Assembly (NCBI GenBank): GCA_051294375.1
Contig: CM119265.1
Coordinates: forward strand, 62,001 to 126,000
Source: Paraspadella gotoi
Lineage: Eukaryota; Chaetognatha
DNA length: 64,000 nucleotides
Direction: 5' to 3'
Shown: piece by piece, positions 21,088 to 31,977 of the stretch
Layout of the letters: every line of letters begins with the position of its first letter
Position numbering within the stretch: the stretch's first letter is position 1
Notes under the pieces: generated by a model
What the model saw: only the letters and a program-made list of their open reading frames with translations
The model's database searches: none
Told to the model about the DNA's origin: nothing
Position numbers and translations under genes: made by a program

Positions 21088-22178
21088 CGACGGCGCCCCC
21101 CTCTCCCGTTTCCCTCTTTTTTTCGCTGAGTCTCGTCGAACTTTGAGCACCCCGGCTCACAAGACCACGCTTCTTCTCCGAATTTTACGTGTTTGTGGCA
21201 CAGGGTGAGTAGCTTGGGCTTTGCTTTGCTTTTCGAGGTCTGACCTTGACTTTTTTTCTTTTTGGCGTTGAAGTTTCTTTGCCTGCTGGCGCCGATGGCG
21301 TTGACGGCGTCGTCGTCTGAGGATGAAGTGGATTCTCGACGTCCTCGACGGCTCATTTCGACGTTGCTAATAAACGCTGTGTTTGACTTTATTTTGACAT
21401 TCCCTTCGTTGTCAAAATGTCGATCGGCGATTTCGCATAATTTGCTGGCTGACAAATCGTCTGCTTTGTCCTCGAGCTGGCGACGTATTTCTGTAGGCAG
21501 TTCTCTGAGTATTTTCTCTTTTCGAATATCATCTAATGTTACCGTTCTAGTCTTTTCTTCCAGTTGGGCGAGTAGTTTCGATGGTTTCATGCCGTCGGCG
21601 TCGATGGCGTCGATCATGTTGCTTGCCTGCTGGCGCCGCGTGAGACCATACTCGCGTCTAAGATATTCGAGGAATAATTGCCATGCCTGCTCTGAGGTCT
21701 CTCCATACAAAAATTGATTAATTTTTGGATCTACGTTGACGCCTATTTTGGATTCTAGGTGCGCGAATTTCGACTTGGGCGCCGAGATGCCGGCGCGAGT
21801 GTACGAAGCCTCTACTCGCTTAATCCAAATTTCTATGTTGGTAGTGTCAAAATCGGGGAGATCAGGTTTTCTGTTTGATGCTCTTTCGAGGGCCCTGGTG
21901 GCGGCGGCGAGAGCGGCGCGAAGCTCATCATTCTCGTCGCGGAGATTGTCTCTAGGAGCGTCGCCGCCGGTGGCCATGTCGGCGTCCTCGAAATTCTCGT
22001 TGTCTATTCTCCGGAAATTAAATTCGGGGGCGGCGTCGGCGAAAACGGGTGACGTTGAGCGCGATCTGGCGCCGCGCCCAAAGCCCACGGGGACTTGGAG
22101 CGCTGCTGGTGGATCTCGCTGGTCCTCAGTGGCGCGCTGAGCGGATCGGAGGCGTGAGCGAAGGTCCTGATCGTTCAT
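21084..22178 (-). CDS. gag: Gag of B1b
   Basis: 364 aa, very close to B1 Gag: MNDQDLRSRLRSAQR start, an Ala/Glu-rich helix, PDLPDFDTTNIEIWIKR, and the CHCC motif CHKHVKFGEEAWSCEPGC before a basic tail. The frame is fully open. The stop overlaps pol by GTGA, and the same AGAGGGGGGCG run precedes it as in B1. Confidence 0.94.
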   Translation of the reverse strand: MNDQDLRSRLRSAQRATEDQRDPPAALQVPVGFGRGARSRSTSPVFADAAPEFNFRRIDNENFEDADMATGGDAPRDNLRDENDELRAALAAATRALERASNRKPDLPDFDTTNIEIWIKRVEASYTRAGISAPKSKFAHLESKIGVNVDPKINQFLYGETSEQAWQLFLEYLRREYGLTRRQQASNMIDAIDADGMKPSKLLAQLEEKTRTVTLDDIRKEKILRELPTEIRRQLEDKADDLSASKLCEIADRHFDNEGNVKIKSNTAFISNVEMSRRGRRESTSSSDDDAVNAIGASRQRNFNAKKKKSQGQTSKSKAKPKLLTLCHKHVKFGEEAWSCEPGCSKFDETQRKKEGNGRGGRRR

Positions 22179-22271
22179 TTGCGCTGTCGTCTTACTTGTT
22201 TCGCCGTCGACGATGTTGTTGACTCCAGTGTTTCGTTATTCCGAAAAGAAAGAGAGAGAGAGGGTGTAAGC

Positions 22272-22314
22272 GGATGGGTGGATCGCTTTAATACCCTTTA
22301 ATTTCACCCAGTCC
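22272..22314 (-). other. Leader stem-loop of B1b
   Basis: Identical to that of B1: GGACTGGGT (plus 22306-22314) against ACCCATCC (plus 22272-22279) with a bulged C, right after CAGGTA. Confidence 0.6.
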
Positions 22315-22369
22315 TACCTGAGGAGGTGGTTGAATCCGTCTTCTCCCGTTCTAGAAGGTTGGTCTTGTT

Positions 22370-22387
22370 CTGCGTCGGTTTTCACCA
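22370..22387 (-). promoter_or_regulatory. Primer-binding site of B1b
   Basis: Same TGGTGAAAACCGACGCAG as B1 on the minus strand, next to the gap that hides the 5' LTR. Confidence 0.75.
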
Positions 22388-22389
22388 AG

Positions 22390-22414
22390 NNNNNNNNNNN
22401 NNNNNNNNNNNNNN
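22390..22414. other. Assembly gap (25 N)
   Basis: Joins two unrelated elements in opposite orientation: the minus-strand leader of B1b and a plus-strand family A 3' end. The 5' LTR of B1b is missing here. Confidence 0.99.
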
Positions 22415-22640
22415 GAAACTTAGATGTCGTTTTCTCTCAAAAACAAAGGCAAATATTTTAGATAAAACCGTTCGAAATATTTTTTTCCCCAATTTTATCT
22501 AGGGGGCGTATAGCCTTTGTACCAGGCACCAAAATAATTAAGTATTAATTATTATTAATTATTATTAAATGAACCGACTATTTAGAATCGAACTACAAGT
22601 GGATATCACTTCGATATAAATTCCCTAATTAATTTATCTC

Positions 22641-22648
22641 TATAAATA
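22641..22648 (+). promoter_or_regulatory. TATA box of the A-III LTR
   Basis: TATAAATA, 2 nt before the tRNA-like module, same relative place as in the other family A LTRs. Confidence 0.6.
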
Positions 22649-22650
22649 AA

Positions 22651-22724
22651 GTGCCTTTAGTCGGATTTGAACCAGCGACCTAATGAGCCACGATCCGACG
22701 TCGTTTCCATTACGCCACTGGCAC
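22651..22724 (-). other. tRNA-like module in the A-III LTR
   Basis: 74 nt on the minus strand with outer acceptor pairing GTGCC/GGCAC (5 bp), T8, A-box TGGCGTAATGG, and B-box GGTTCAAATCC. The anticodon and T stems are weakly paired. Shares AGGTCGCTGGTTC with subtype A-IV. Confidence 0.7.
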
Positions 22725-22952
22725 TGTTACCCAGAAATACCCAAAACGAGGAATAATCTTATTATCGATATCTCTCTGATTATTCCTGATGTCCTTTTGT
22801 TTATCAAGTATTACCAAGCGGCCTTTATGCTTATTAATGAATCAAGATGCCCGACTTGGTAGCAGACGATTATTATTAACGTTATGGCACACTTTTCGGT
22901 TCATAACCAATTACTGTTTTTACTCTCTCGGTGCCTGGTAATCACCTCTACA

Positions 22953-23057
22953 GGGTTAGTTGTTAGGGTTAGGGTTAGGGTTAGGTTAGGGTTAGGTTAG
23001 GGTTATTAGGGTTAGGGTTAGGGTTAGGGTTAGGGTTAGGGTTAGGGTTAGGTAGGG

Positions 23058-23111
<54 letters not shown>

Positions 23112-23380
23112 GGTTAGGGTTAGGGTTAGGGTTAGGGGTTAGGGTTAGGGTTAGGGTTAGGGTTAGGGTTAGGGTGTTAGGGGTTAGGGTTAGGGGGTTA
23201 GGGTTAGGGGTTAGGGTTAGGGTTAGGGTTAGGGTTAGGGTTAGGGTTAGGGTTAGGGTTAGGGTTATGGGGTTAGGGTTAGGGTTAGGGTTAGGGGTTA
23301 GGGTTAGGGTTAGGGTTAGGGTTAGGGTTAGGGTTAGGGTTAGGGTTAGGTTAGGGTTAGGGTTAGGGTTAGGGTTAGGG

Positions 23381-23421
<41 letters not shown>

Positions 23422-23494
23422 GGTTAGGGTTAGGGTTAGGGTTAGGGTTAGGGTAGGGTTAGGGTTAGGGTTAGGGTTAGGGTTAGGGTTAGGG

Positions 23495-23535
<41 letters not shown>

Positions 23536-23585
23536 GGTTAGGGTTAGGGTTAGGGTTAGGGTTAGGGTTAGGGTTAGGGTTAGGG
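22953..23585 (+). repeat. Telomeric TTAGGG array T2
   Basis: About 630 bp of TTAGGG with occasional units of 5 or 7 nt. Lies between the A-III LTR and the A3 5' LTR. Confidence 0.97.
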
Positions 23586-23705
23586 TTTAGCCTTTGCCCT
23601 GGCACAAAAGTAATTTTATTAATTAATTTAATATATCGAATCACTTAGTAATGTTTATAATACTTATATAACTTAATTTCGAATCTCCCTTAATTAATTT
23701 ATATT

Positions 23706-23713
23706 TATAAATA
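23706..23713 (+). promoter_or_regulatory. TATA box of the A3 LTR
   Basis: TATAAATA, 4 nt before the tRNA-like module, as in A1. Confidence 0.6.
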
Positions 23714-23717
23714 ACAT

Positions 23718-23789
23718 GTCATCACCGGATTCGAACCTGCGACCTAAGTGATCCTAGGCCGCCGTCTTACCGATTCTGCCATCGGGCAC
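23718..23789 (-). other. tRNA-like module in the A3 LTR
   Basis: 72 nt, same sequence as the A1 module: A-box TGGCAGAATCGG and B-box GGTTCGAATCC on the minus strand. Confidence 0.7.
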
Positions 23790-24001
23790 ATTCTAACCTG
23801 AAAACACCCAAAACCTGGATTAATGTTATTAAGACTCTTTACTGACGGCCTTTTGTTTATATAGTCTATCTCGATGGCCGCCAGTGCGTTAATACTTGAA
23901 TCACAGTAGCACACGCTTTTAACTGTAGTTATTGGGAGATGATTCGATATTATCCAATTCCTGTTTTAACCTCATGGTGCCAGGTTGTACAATACTACAA
24001 C

Positions 24002-24020
24002 TGGTGGATCCCAACTTGAA
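24002..24020 (+). promoter_or_regulatory. Primer-binding site of A3
   Basis: TGGTGGATCCCAACTTGAA, a family A site with small differences (TGGTGAGCCCAAC elsewhere), 3 nt after the LTR end. Confidence 0.7.
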
Positions 24021-24239
24021 AGAAAATAAAACCACCTTCTGAAATATTCTTAATGCAACCTATAGCTCGGTCAAAGCCTTAGATATACTTTTCCTTCACT
24101 AATTAGCCTGGCAAAACCTTTTTAACTCGGAATTCACCTAAACGACAAAAAGTCAAACCAAAGCATCAAAACAAACAAGAAGATGAATCCAGCAAACCGG
24201 GTGAACAACTTTTTCAACGGATTAATATTCTCCCTCAGA

Positions 24240-24276
24240 GGCAAGTCGCGAATTTAAAAGCTGTGATAGCCTTGCC
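24240..24276 (+). other. Leader stem-loop of A3
   Basis: GGCAAG (24240-24245) pairs with CTTGCC (24271-24276). A shortened version of the family A hairpin; the CAGGTAG before it reads CAGAG here. Confidence 0.5.
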
Positions 24277-24335
24277 GTATCTTCTCACCCTCTCCTTCTC
24301 TTTCTCTTTCCCTCAACCCTCCCGTCTCTCGACGA

Positions 24336-25449
24336 ATGAGGTGGGACCTCGCGGCGGCACACTGTGCGCGCGCGGCGCCTTTTTTGCGCAGCTCAGGCGA
24401 CGCCCCCCTCTCCACAATCCTCACGGACATTCGAATCAACTCGGCGCCTCCAGCTGGCATCGGCAGTTCGGTAAGAGGAAGGCGATCTCCCGCTTACATC
24501 GCCTTCCCAGTCGAATTTTCAATTCCGATCGACGCCCTCTAACACTGCAGAGATGCAGCAGCGCCAGCTCCAGACCCACAAACCGAAACTCGTCCGCACT
24601 CTCGCGTCGGACACTTGCAGCGTTCTACCAAGGAACTCTCTATCAAAAAAACAAAAGCTGCCAGACTTTGATCCAGAAAATGTCGAAACTCTGGATCCAG
24701 AGAGTGGAGGCAGCGTACACCTCGCGCTGTCGACGACGTCTCAAAGGAGAAATTTCGCGCACATGGAAGACAAAGTTCCCCGTCGACTTCAATCCTCGCG
24801 TAAACGCCTCTTGTTTGGGCGAGGCCAACGACGCACGCTGGACTTCATTCCTCACTAATCTCGATCAGAATATGGCCGCACTCACAGCAAGCGGCGTCAC
24901 TAATCGACGGAACTCGTCGAGAAAATCGACGCCCATCTCAACTGCTAGCGACGATTGAAAGAGAAAGCAGGAAAAGTAAGTTCGAACGACATCTTGAAGG
25001 AACTGGCTTTCTCAGGGAACTTTCCTACTGAAGTTTCAACGCAGGCTTTGGCGGAGCGCGTCGAAACCGTGAGCGCCGGACCGCGCCAAATTTGCCGATG
25101 CATCTTTCGATCGTGACGGCAAACTCCTTCACTCAGCAGCGTCGGCGATGCAGCGTACCGCCATCGTCAATCCAATCACGCCTTCTCATGCCGACAAATC
25201 AACGATCTCAGACGACGTTCACGCCGTCAATCGACAGCGTCAATCTCAAACTCCTCGACGACCTAATAACGCCTTTCGTCGCCCGACAAACGTCGACAGA
25301 TCGTCGGGAGCTCAATCATCACAATTCAAAACATCACGAGTCGACATCTGTTTCTATCATAAAAATATGGCGGACTCAGCAAAAAAATGTGAGCGGGCTG
25401 CGACAGATATCAATCGGAAAAACTCGAAGGGCCGGCGGGAGGAGGTGAA
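24336..25449 (+). pseudogene. gag: Gag of A3, many frameshifts
   Basis: Recognisable family A Gag spread over all three frames: start ATGAG-GTGG near 24336, KQKLPDFDPENVE near 24650, VDFNPR near 24785, and an ICFYHK zinc-motif start near 25350 (FYHKN at the CHCC position). The TGA at 25447-25449 overlaps the pol GTG at 25446. Indels about every 30-60 nt; not translatable as read. Confidence 0.85.
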
Positions 25450-26299
25450 TTCTATCCCGTCCGGCACCCATTAATCGATTCAAAAGATTTCACTCCTCTT
25501 TGTGCACGACGTCGACAATAAGCTCAAGTGGCTCTGTCGACGCCGGCCAAACAGTTTCCATCATTCCCCAACGAGAGACGAGAGGGAAAGAGGGATCTTC
25601 TACTAAACTCAAAGCCGCCAACGGCTCCCATATAGCCTGCCTATGGTTACCGGGACGTTGCAGATCCGCTCTGCAAGAGAATTTCCCTTTCACGGTAACA
25701 ATAGCAGATGTTCACCCAACCCATCCTCGCGCATCAGACTTTCTGCCGAGCTTACTTAGCCCCCAACCATCGCCGATGGTTTTTTTATTCGATCTGAAAC
25801 GACTGTTAGTACAATTCCAGCCTCAAGGCCAACAAACAAAATTCCTATTCGAATTAACTTTGTCATCAGGCAGATGACCCATACTATTAAGCTCCTCGAT
25901 ACATATCACGACCTTTGGTACACTTCATTTCCAACCGACCGAGCCAAACATGGAGTCAGACACCATATTCCCACAACAGGCCGTCCAGCTACAATCTAGA
26001 GCACGTCGCCTCGCTCCAGACAAATTAGAAGTCCCAGAAGGAATCGACAAACTTGACCTCGGCATCGCTCGCCGCGCCAAAAGTGAGTGGGCGTTCGCCT
26101 CTACTCGTTGGTAAATTAAACCCGACGGCGGTTTACAGAGTGGTGGTGGAGATTTCCGCCGCCTGAATAATGCAACTATCGACGACAAAATTATTCCCGT
26201 CAAACTCTTTAACGACTTCAACGCGAACCTCTTGCTGGCAAAAAAGTATTCAGCAAGATCGATTTACTAAAAGGGGTATCATCAGATACCAGTCGCAGA
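25446..26299 (+). pseudogene. pol: Pol of A3, 5' fragment, many frameshifts
   Basis: Aligns base by base with A1 (183 to about 1020) apart from frequent 1-nt indels, covering protease and the start of reverse transcriptase. Ends at CAGATACCAGTCGCAG, inside reverse transcriptase, without a natural boundary. Confidence 0.85.
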
Positions 26300-26796
26300 A
26301 ATCTCTCTCTTCTTGATAATAATTTAACATAAGCTTTAACACCTTGTGTTAAAGGTTTAAACGAAATAACGGATAAAAAGACGAATTAGTGAAACGTAAC
26401 GGATTAATAAAGTGTAAAATTGGATCGAATAAAGTAATTTTCGATCGAGCGATCGAATAACGAGTAATAATTTCGCCATGTTCCGCTTTGGGCGGAGTTA
26501 AACAGTTTGACGATGATTTAATGCACTGATGATTTTACTGATAGCTTCAGTATGTATACGAGGTTGGCGTTGGTTACAATAAATATTTACATTGCATAAT
26601 AACGATTAAAGGAATCGTTTTAAAAGTTTTGAAAATACAGGTTTTACAGCGTTGAGTTAAGATAAGTTTGTGAACAGACTGACCCGTTTAAATTCGAGTT
26701 GAAGTTAGTTCCGGATTCTTGATTTGATGTAGGACGTGGGCCANNNNNNNNNNTACAGCGTTGAGTTAAAATAAGTTTGTGAACAGACTGACCCGT
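26300..26796 (-). other. 3' untranslated region of A4 with a gap-flanking duplication
   Basis: Non-coding, AT-rich. About 98 nt just left of the 10-N gap (26744-26753) are repeated right of it with about four substitutions, so the gap joins two overlapping versions of one sequence. No polypurine tract or LTR follows on the left. Confidence 0.7.
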
Positions 26797-29700
26797 TTAT
26801 ATTCGAGTTGAAGTTAGTTCCGGATCCTTGATTTGATGTAGAACGTGGGCCAGTACCGCTGCATAAGAGCGGCGGTTAGCGTTGACGCTCGGCGGTGGGC
26901 GTGGCCCAGGGCGGAAAGAAAAATTTTCGGGGGTAGGTTTTGAGAATCTTGAGGGGGGAAAAGGGAATCTTGGAGGTTGACCCGACTCATTAGGATTTGA
27001 CGTCGCTGGCGGATCATTTCCGGATTCGTTGTTATCGTTCTCCTCGTTGTTGTTGTTGTTCTCGCTTTCATTTCTCCCTTTGTTTACATTTTCATTTCGA
27101 TTGTTTACGTTTGTGTTTAAAGGGGGAAATTCAGAGAAGGAAAGCGAGTTTGGGGATGAAACTTGGGGAGGTGGTGCGGGGGGAAGGTTGGGTTGGGGGG
27201 AGGGGGAAGGAGGAGGAGGAGGAGGAGGAGGAGGAGGAGGAGGAGGAGGAGAGGAGACGGTATAGCGTCGGTAAAGGATTCGAATTTAAATTTGAGTTTG
27301 AGCGAAGGATTCTTGACGACGGAGGCGGTTGACGGGTTCGAATGCCGGGGCGTCGGCCCGGCGGAGGCGGAGAGGGGGGAGGCGAAGGCGTTCGAGGCGG
27401 GTCTGCGTCATTAGAGGCGTCGTCGCTAGCTTCGAAAGCGGGTTTAAGGCGTGATATCGAAATGTTTTCGTTGCCTCTGCCTGGAATCGCGATTTTGAAT
27501 ACGAGGTCGTCGCGAGAGATGACGCGATAGGGGCCGAGGTAAGGCGCCGAGAGAGACGTTGCCACGCCCCCTCGACGGACGAAGACGTGAGAGGCGCGAC
27601 GCAAAGCTTCTGGGAGATGCACATGGGGTTGTCGATGGGTTGAGGTTTGAGTCGGCTGTAGTCGAGCTACCTCTAAGCGTAGATGGGCCAGCGTGCGTCG
27701 ACGTTGAGTGCGTTCCGCGGCGTCACTTCCGGTTTGTGCTGAAACGAGGTCGCCGGGGACTGCGATAGCTTCGCCGAAGACTAGTTCGGCTGGAGTAGCG
27801 TCGACGTCGGGTTTTAAGGTAGTTCGAATGGCCAGTAAGGCACAGGGGAGGCGCCAATACCAATCGCCGTTGGTATCCGCGCCGAGGGCGATTAGCGATT
27901 CCTTTAAACGGCGATGAAATCGCTCGACCAAGCCGTTTGACTGGGGATGATACGGCGTGGTGAGGTTATGGTTAATTCCCCAGGAGGATAGGAGTTGGCG
28001 CCATGTTGCTGATAGAAACTGAGACCCGCGGTCTGTCGTTACTGTCGCTGGAACGCCGAATGTCGAGATCCAGCCATGGACGAAGGCGTCAGCGACGGTC
28101 TTGGCCTGAATGTCCTTCATTGGGACCGCTATTGGCCAACGAGTGAAACGGTCGACTGCGGTCAAGACGTAATTGAATCCATTCGATGGTGGGAGGCTGA
28201 CGATGTCGATGTGGATATGACTAAAACGTTTGTCGGGCAATTCGAATATGCCGATTTCGGGGATCGTGTTACGAACGACTTTGGCGCGTTGGCAGTCTTG
28301 GCATTCTCGAGCCCATCTGGACACATCGGCGCGCATTGACGGCCAAACAAATTTGTCGGAGACGGTTTGGCGCGTCCTCTCGACGCCGGGATGGCCCAGA
28401 TTATGAATTGTCTCGAAAACGCGTCGACGCCACGAGAAGGGAACGAAAGGTCTTGGTGGGCCGTTGCTAACGTCGACGGTGATCGTTGTAGCGCCTAGAG
28501 GGAGTTGACGGAAGCGTAGCCCTGATGAAGAGTCGTTCGAAATTCGTTGAAAATCCGCGTCGAGTGGTTGATCAGCTGCTAGCTTTTCCAGATCTAATCC
28601 GTGCTGAAAGATTGAGAATGCAAGCTGTTCGACGAGCTGTTGCTTTGCTGCGGGGATTTCTTTATTGATCGAGGCGACTATGGGGGGAGGGTTCGGTTTG
28701 GGGGCAGAGAAAGAGGGGAAGAGAGGTTGGGGGGTGGGAGAGGGTGGAGGGGAGAGAGGAGGAGGGTTGGGGTCCGGATTTTTCTCGGCGTTGGGGCGTG
28801 ACAGCGAATCAGCGACGACATTTGCTTTTCCGGCGAGATATTGTATATCCGTTGTATATTCGGCTATGCCGGCGAGTTGGTAAGTCTGTCGTGCTGTCTG
28901 TGGTTCTGTCTTTTTGGCGAGAGCGGGTACAAGGGATTTATGATCCGTGTACAAGGTGAAGTTGCGACCTTCGACCATCATTTTAAAATGACGAACTGCT
29001 CGCCAGGCGGCCAGCAGCTCACGGTCAAAGGGAGGCCAGAGCTGTTGGTTTTTTTGTAGCTTAGCCGAAAAAAATGCTAGGGGCTCCCAGCCCTTGGGTC
29101 CTCGCTGCTCTAGCACGGCGCCAATTGCCGTGTTGGAGGCGTCTGATGTTATGGCTAACGGAGCTCCTGGACGAGGGTGACGAAGCATTGCTGCTTGTGA
29201 GAGGGCGTTTTTAATTGATTCGAATGCTTGTTGGCAATCTGGCGTCCAATTTAAAACGCGTGGCCTCGATTTTGATTTTAACGCCTCGAAGAGGGGATAG
29301 AGGTGATGCGCAGACCTGGGGATAAATCGTCGGTAATAATTGACGAGGCCCAGGAATCTTTGCAGCTCCTTTATCGTTGTCGGAGGCGTTGTTTCGTTGA
29401 TCGCAGCAACTCGGTCGGGGAGTGGAGATATGCCGTTGGCGTCGACTCGGTAGCCGAGGAAGTCGAGTTCAGATTTCCCTAAGACGCATTTTTGTCGATT
29501 CACGACAAGGCCGTTCTGGTGTAGAGTGTCGAAAACCTGACGGAGATGCTCCTCATGCTGCTGGTGGTTTTCCGAGGCGACCAAGATATCGTCGATGTAG
29601 ACGAATAAGAATGGAAGTCCGTCGAGGATCTCGTCCATAAGACGCTGAAAGTCTTGACCAGCGTTTTTAAGCCCGAACGGAGTACGTGGGAAGACGTACA

Positions 29701-30583
29701 GTCCGAACGGGGTTATAACGCCGGTCTTGGCGATGTCCTCTTCGGCGACGGGTATCTGGTGATATCCTTTTAGTAAATCGATTTTACTAAATACCCGTTT
29801 TCCACTCAGATTGGCGTTGAAGTCGTTAAGCGTCTTGACTGGATATTTATCATCGATGGTCGCGTTGTTGAGTCGGCGGAAGTCTCCGCAGACTCGATAG
29901 CCGCCGTCCGGCTTATTCACGACTAAGAGAGGCGACGCCCACTCGCTTTTAGCGCGGCGAGCGATTCCAAGGTCGCAGAGTTTATCCAATTCTTTCTTGG
30001 CGACTTCGAGTTTATCTGGGGCCAGTCGTCGAGCTCGAGATTGCACTGGCCTGCCAGTAGTAGGTATGTAATGCTTCACACCGTGTTTGGGTTCAGTAGG
30101 TTGAAATGAGGGGGTGCACAGGTTATGGTAAGTGTCTAAAAGCTTATAATATGGGTCGTCTGTTTGTTCAACGAAATTAACTCTAATGGGATGCTGTTTG
30201 TTAGCCTTCGATGCAGCAATGGTGCTGTAATCGCGCAGATCAATTAAAAAACCATCACGATGGTTGGGGGCAAGGTAATGCTCAGCTAGGAAGTCCGAGC
30301 CGAGTATTGGTTGAGTGACGTCTGCAATGGTTACTATGAAGGCGAATGTGCGCCTTCCGAGACGGATCTGGACATCTTTGTAACCAAAACAGGAGATAGG
30401 GGAGCCGTTTGCGGCTTTAAGTTTTGTTTTGTTTTCTCCATTTTCCCGCTCGCGCCTAGTTGGGGGTATAATGGAGACCGTGGCTCCGCCGTCGACGAGC
30501 CAATTGAGTTTATTCTCGGCGTCGTGGACGAACAGGAGTGAATCTTTTGAATTGATGACTTGGCCGGTCGGGATGGCGTTCAC
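26797..30583 (-). pseudogene. pol: Pol of A4, open to the Pro/Ser tract, then one frame change
   Basis: One open frame of 1150 codons from GTG 30583 to 27131 holds the whole enzymatic part: protease WLVDGGATVS, reverse transcriptase FVYIDDILVAS, RNase H, integrase zinc finger (HNLGHPG, CQDCQ), DDE residues (TTDRGSQF, NGLVERFH) and GPY/F (YLGPYRV). At the (TCC)n tract near 27200-27250 this frame encodes Ser instead of the Pro seen in relatives. The Pro frame continues into the conserved tail (FSKPTPENFS, RRSYAAVLAHVL) and stops at 26797. So there is a 1-nt indel just before the tract, possibly a repeat-slippage or sequencing error. Confidence 0.9.
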
Positions 30584-31659
30584 TTCCTCCCGCCGGCCTT
30601 TCCGTTTTCCTGCTGATAGCGATAGCAGCCTTGATCACAGTTTTTTGCTGCATCGCCGAATTTGCGATGGTAGTAGCAAACGTCGACTCGCGTGGTCTTC
30701 TGTTGATGCTTAGAGGCGTTGCTCGGTACCTTGTCGGCGATCACCGGCCGTCTGGCGCTGCTGAAGGGTCGGCGAGTGAATTGACCTTGTTTTTGGCGGT
30801 TGACGGCGTTGACGTCGTCGCTCGACGATATTTCCTCTTGCATCAGGGGAGTGATAGACGGGTTGACGTTTTGTATCGCGCTGGAGGTTGCTGAGTGGAG
30901 CAGCTGGCCGTCTCGATCGAAGTAGGCGTCGGCGAATTTCGCCGCCGCCTCGGCGTCGACGATTTCGACCCGCTCGGCGAGGCTGCGCTGTATCTCCGGA
31001 GGGAGCTCTCTCAACAAAAGCTCTTTTAATATGTCGTCCACTGTGACCTTGCCTGCTTTCTCCTTCATAATGGCGAGAAGTTGCGAAGGGCGTCGGCCGT
31101 CTCGACGGGTGCCGTCGATGAGAGAGGCGGCCTGCTGTGATCGTGTGCGTCCATATTCCTCGCGCAGGTAGCTGAGGAATTCATTCCAACGAGCGTCGGT
31201 AGCCTCGCCGAAGAGGAAGGAGTTAATTCGAGGATTGAAGTCGACAGTGAATTTGTCTTCGAGATGCGCAAATTTTTCTCGAGCTGAGGTCGTGCCGGCG
31301 CGGAGATAGGCTGCTTCGATGCGTTGAATCCACAGCTCTACGTTTTCTGAGTCGAAGTCGGGCAGCTTCGGTTTTTTGAGCGACATGTTCTGGAATGAAG
31401 CTGTGAGCGTTGATGCGAGGGCGCGGACAAGCTCCGCTTGTGGATCAGGCGTTGGAGCTGACGCCATCACTGTTGGCGTCGTCGGGAAATCGAAATTCGG
31501 TTGGGAGGCGTCCGACGTTGGCGAGCGGCGTCCTCTACCGAAACCGAGGAGAGGTGGAGGCGCGAGGTGACTAGCGTGGTCGTGAAGAGGCGCAGCGGCG
31601 TCGTCGGAGGCGTTAGGTGGCGCTGCGCGTGCGCGAGTGCTCCGGGCTGGTCCACTCAT
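30580..31659 (-). CDS. gag: Gag of A4
   Basis: 359 aa from the conserved MSGPARSTRAR start at 31659; an upstream in-frame ATG at 31719 would add 20 residues not shared by other copies. Core LKKPKLPDFD...VELWIQRIEAAYLRAG, then REEYGRTRSQQAASLIDGTRR, and a CYYHRKFGDAAKNCDQGC zinc motif of CHCC type near the end. The TGA overlaps the pol GTG. Confidence 0.94.
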   Translation of the reverse strand: MSGPARSTRARAAPPNASDDAAAPLHDHASHLAPPPLLGFGRGRRSPTSDASQPNFDFPTTPTVMASAPTPDPQAELVRALASTLTASFQNMSLKKPKLPDFDSENVELWIQRIEAAYLRAGTTSAREKFAHLEDKFTVDFNPRINSFLFGEATDARWNEFLSYLREEYGRTRSQQAASLIDGTRRDGRRPSQLLAIMKEKAGKVTVDDILKELLLRELPPEIQRSLAERVEIVDAEAAAKFADAYFDRDGQLLHSATSSAIQNVNPSITPLMQEEISSSDDVNAVNRQKQGQFTRRPFSSARRPVIADKVPSNASKHQQKTTRVDVCYYHRKFGDAAKNCDQGCYRYQQENGKAGGRK

Positions 31660-31711
31660 TCGATGGGGTTGATTTGGCGGAAATAAAAAGGAGAGAGAGA
31701 TGTGGTGAACG

Positions 31712-31755
31712 GTAGGCAAGATATTTCAGCCTAATTATTCGCAAGACTTGCCTAC
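31712..31755 (-). other. Leader stem-loop of A4
   Basis: GTAGGCAAG pairs perfectly with CTTGCCTAC (9 bp, plus 31712-31720 and 31747-31755). The loop contains ATTAGGCT. Preceded by CTCAG. Confidence 0.7.
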
Positions 31756-31977
31756 CTGAGGAAAAAACCTCTGGAGCGTCCACGTGGGTCCCGTTGCATT
31801 TGCTTCAGCGTCTTGAGATGATGTTGATTTTATTTGATTTGAATTGACAATTCGAGGCATTCGAAATTTGCTTTTAGAGAGATTCAAGGCTAGTTTGTGT
31901 GAAAAAGTATTTCTAAGGCTTACTGTTAGCACGTGGGAGGCAGCAGGCTTGGATTTAGCGTCAGAAGGTTGGATTTA

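Larger units (their letters stand above)
15605..22389 (-). mobile_element. Element B1b, Ty3/gypsy LTR retrotransposon (family B), upstream tandem partner of B1
   Basis: From right: primer-binding site (22370-22387), leader, gag, damaged pol, stem-loop after the stop, 3' untranslated region interrupted by a pol fragment, and polypurine tract (CAGGGGGGGA, plus 15605-15614). Its 5' LTR lies in the 25-N gap at 22390. Confidence 0.88.
22415..22952 (+). mobile_element. 3' end fragment of a family A element (subtype A-III): untranslated region, polypurine tract and LTR
   Basis: The last 94 nt of untranslated region (AAAGGCAAATATTTTAGAT, then ATCTAGGGGGCG) and a complete LTR ending at a telomere array. 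No coding sequence is left of it because of the gap. Its LTR end matches the LTR remnants of A4 and A5. Confidence 0.85.
22509..22952 (+). repeat. 3' LTR, subtype A-III
   Basis: 444 bp, starting TATAGCC (TGTAGCC in other subtypes) and ending CTCTACA, then GGGTTAG of the telomere array. TATAAATA box at 22641-22648. Subterminal inverted repeat ACCAGGCACC (22521-22530) / GGTGCCTGGT (22930-22939), perfect over 10 bp and different in sequence from the other subtypes. Confidence 0.88.
23586..23999 (+). repeat. 5' LTR of A3 (subtype A-I)
   Basis: 414 bp, nearly the same as the A1 3' LTR; starts TTTAGCC (TGTAGCC expected) directly after TTAGGGT and ends ACTACA. TATAAATA at 23706-23713. Confidence 0.88.
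23586..26299 (+). mobile_element. Element A3, 5' part of a family A element (subtype A-I), indel-rich
   Basis: 5' LTR, primer-binding site, leader, gag and the first quarter of pol. It stops abruptly within reverse transcriptase at about 26299, where the 3' untranslated region of minus-strand A4 begins. The dense 1-nt indels suggest uncorrected read sequence. Confidence 0.87.

Noticed and set aside
23174-23590. Open frame of Val-Arg/Gly-Leu repeats
   Set aside because: A translation of the TTAGGG array; repeats without stops give an open frame in any phase.
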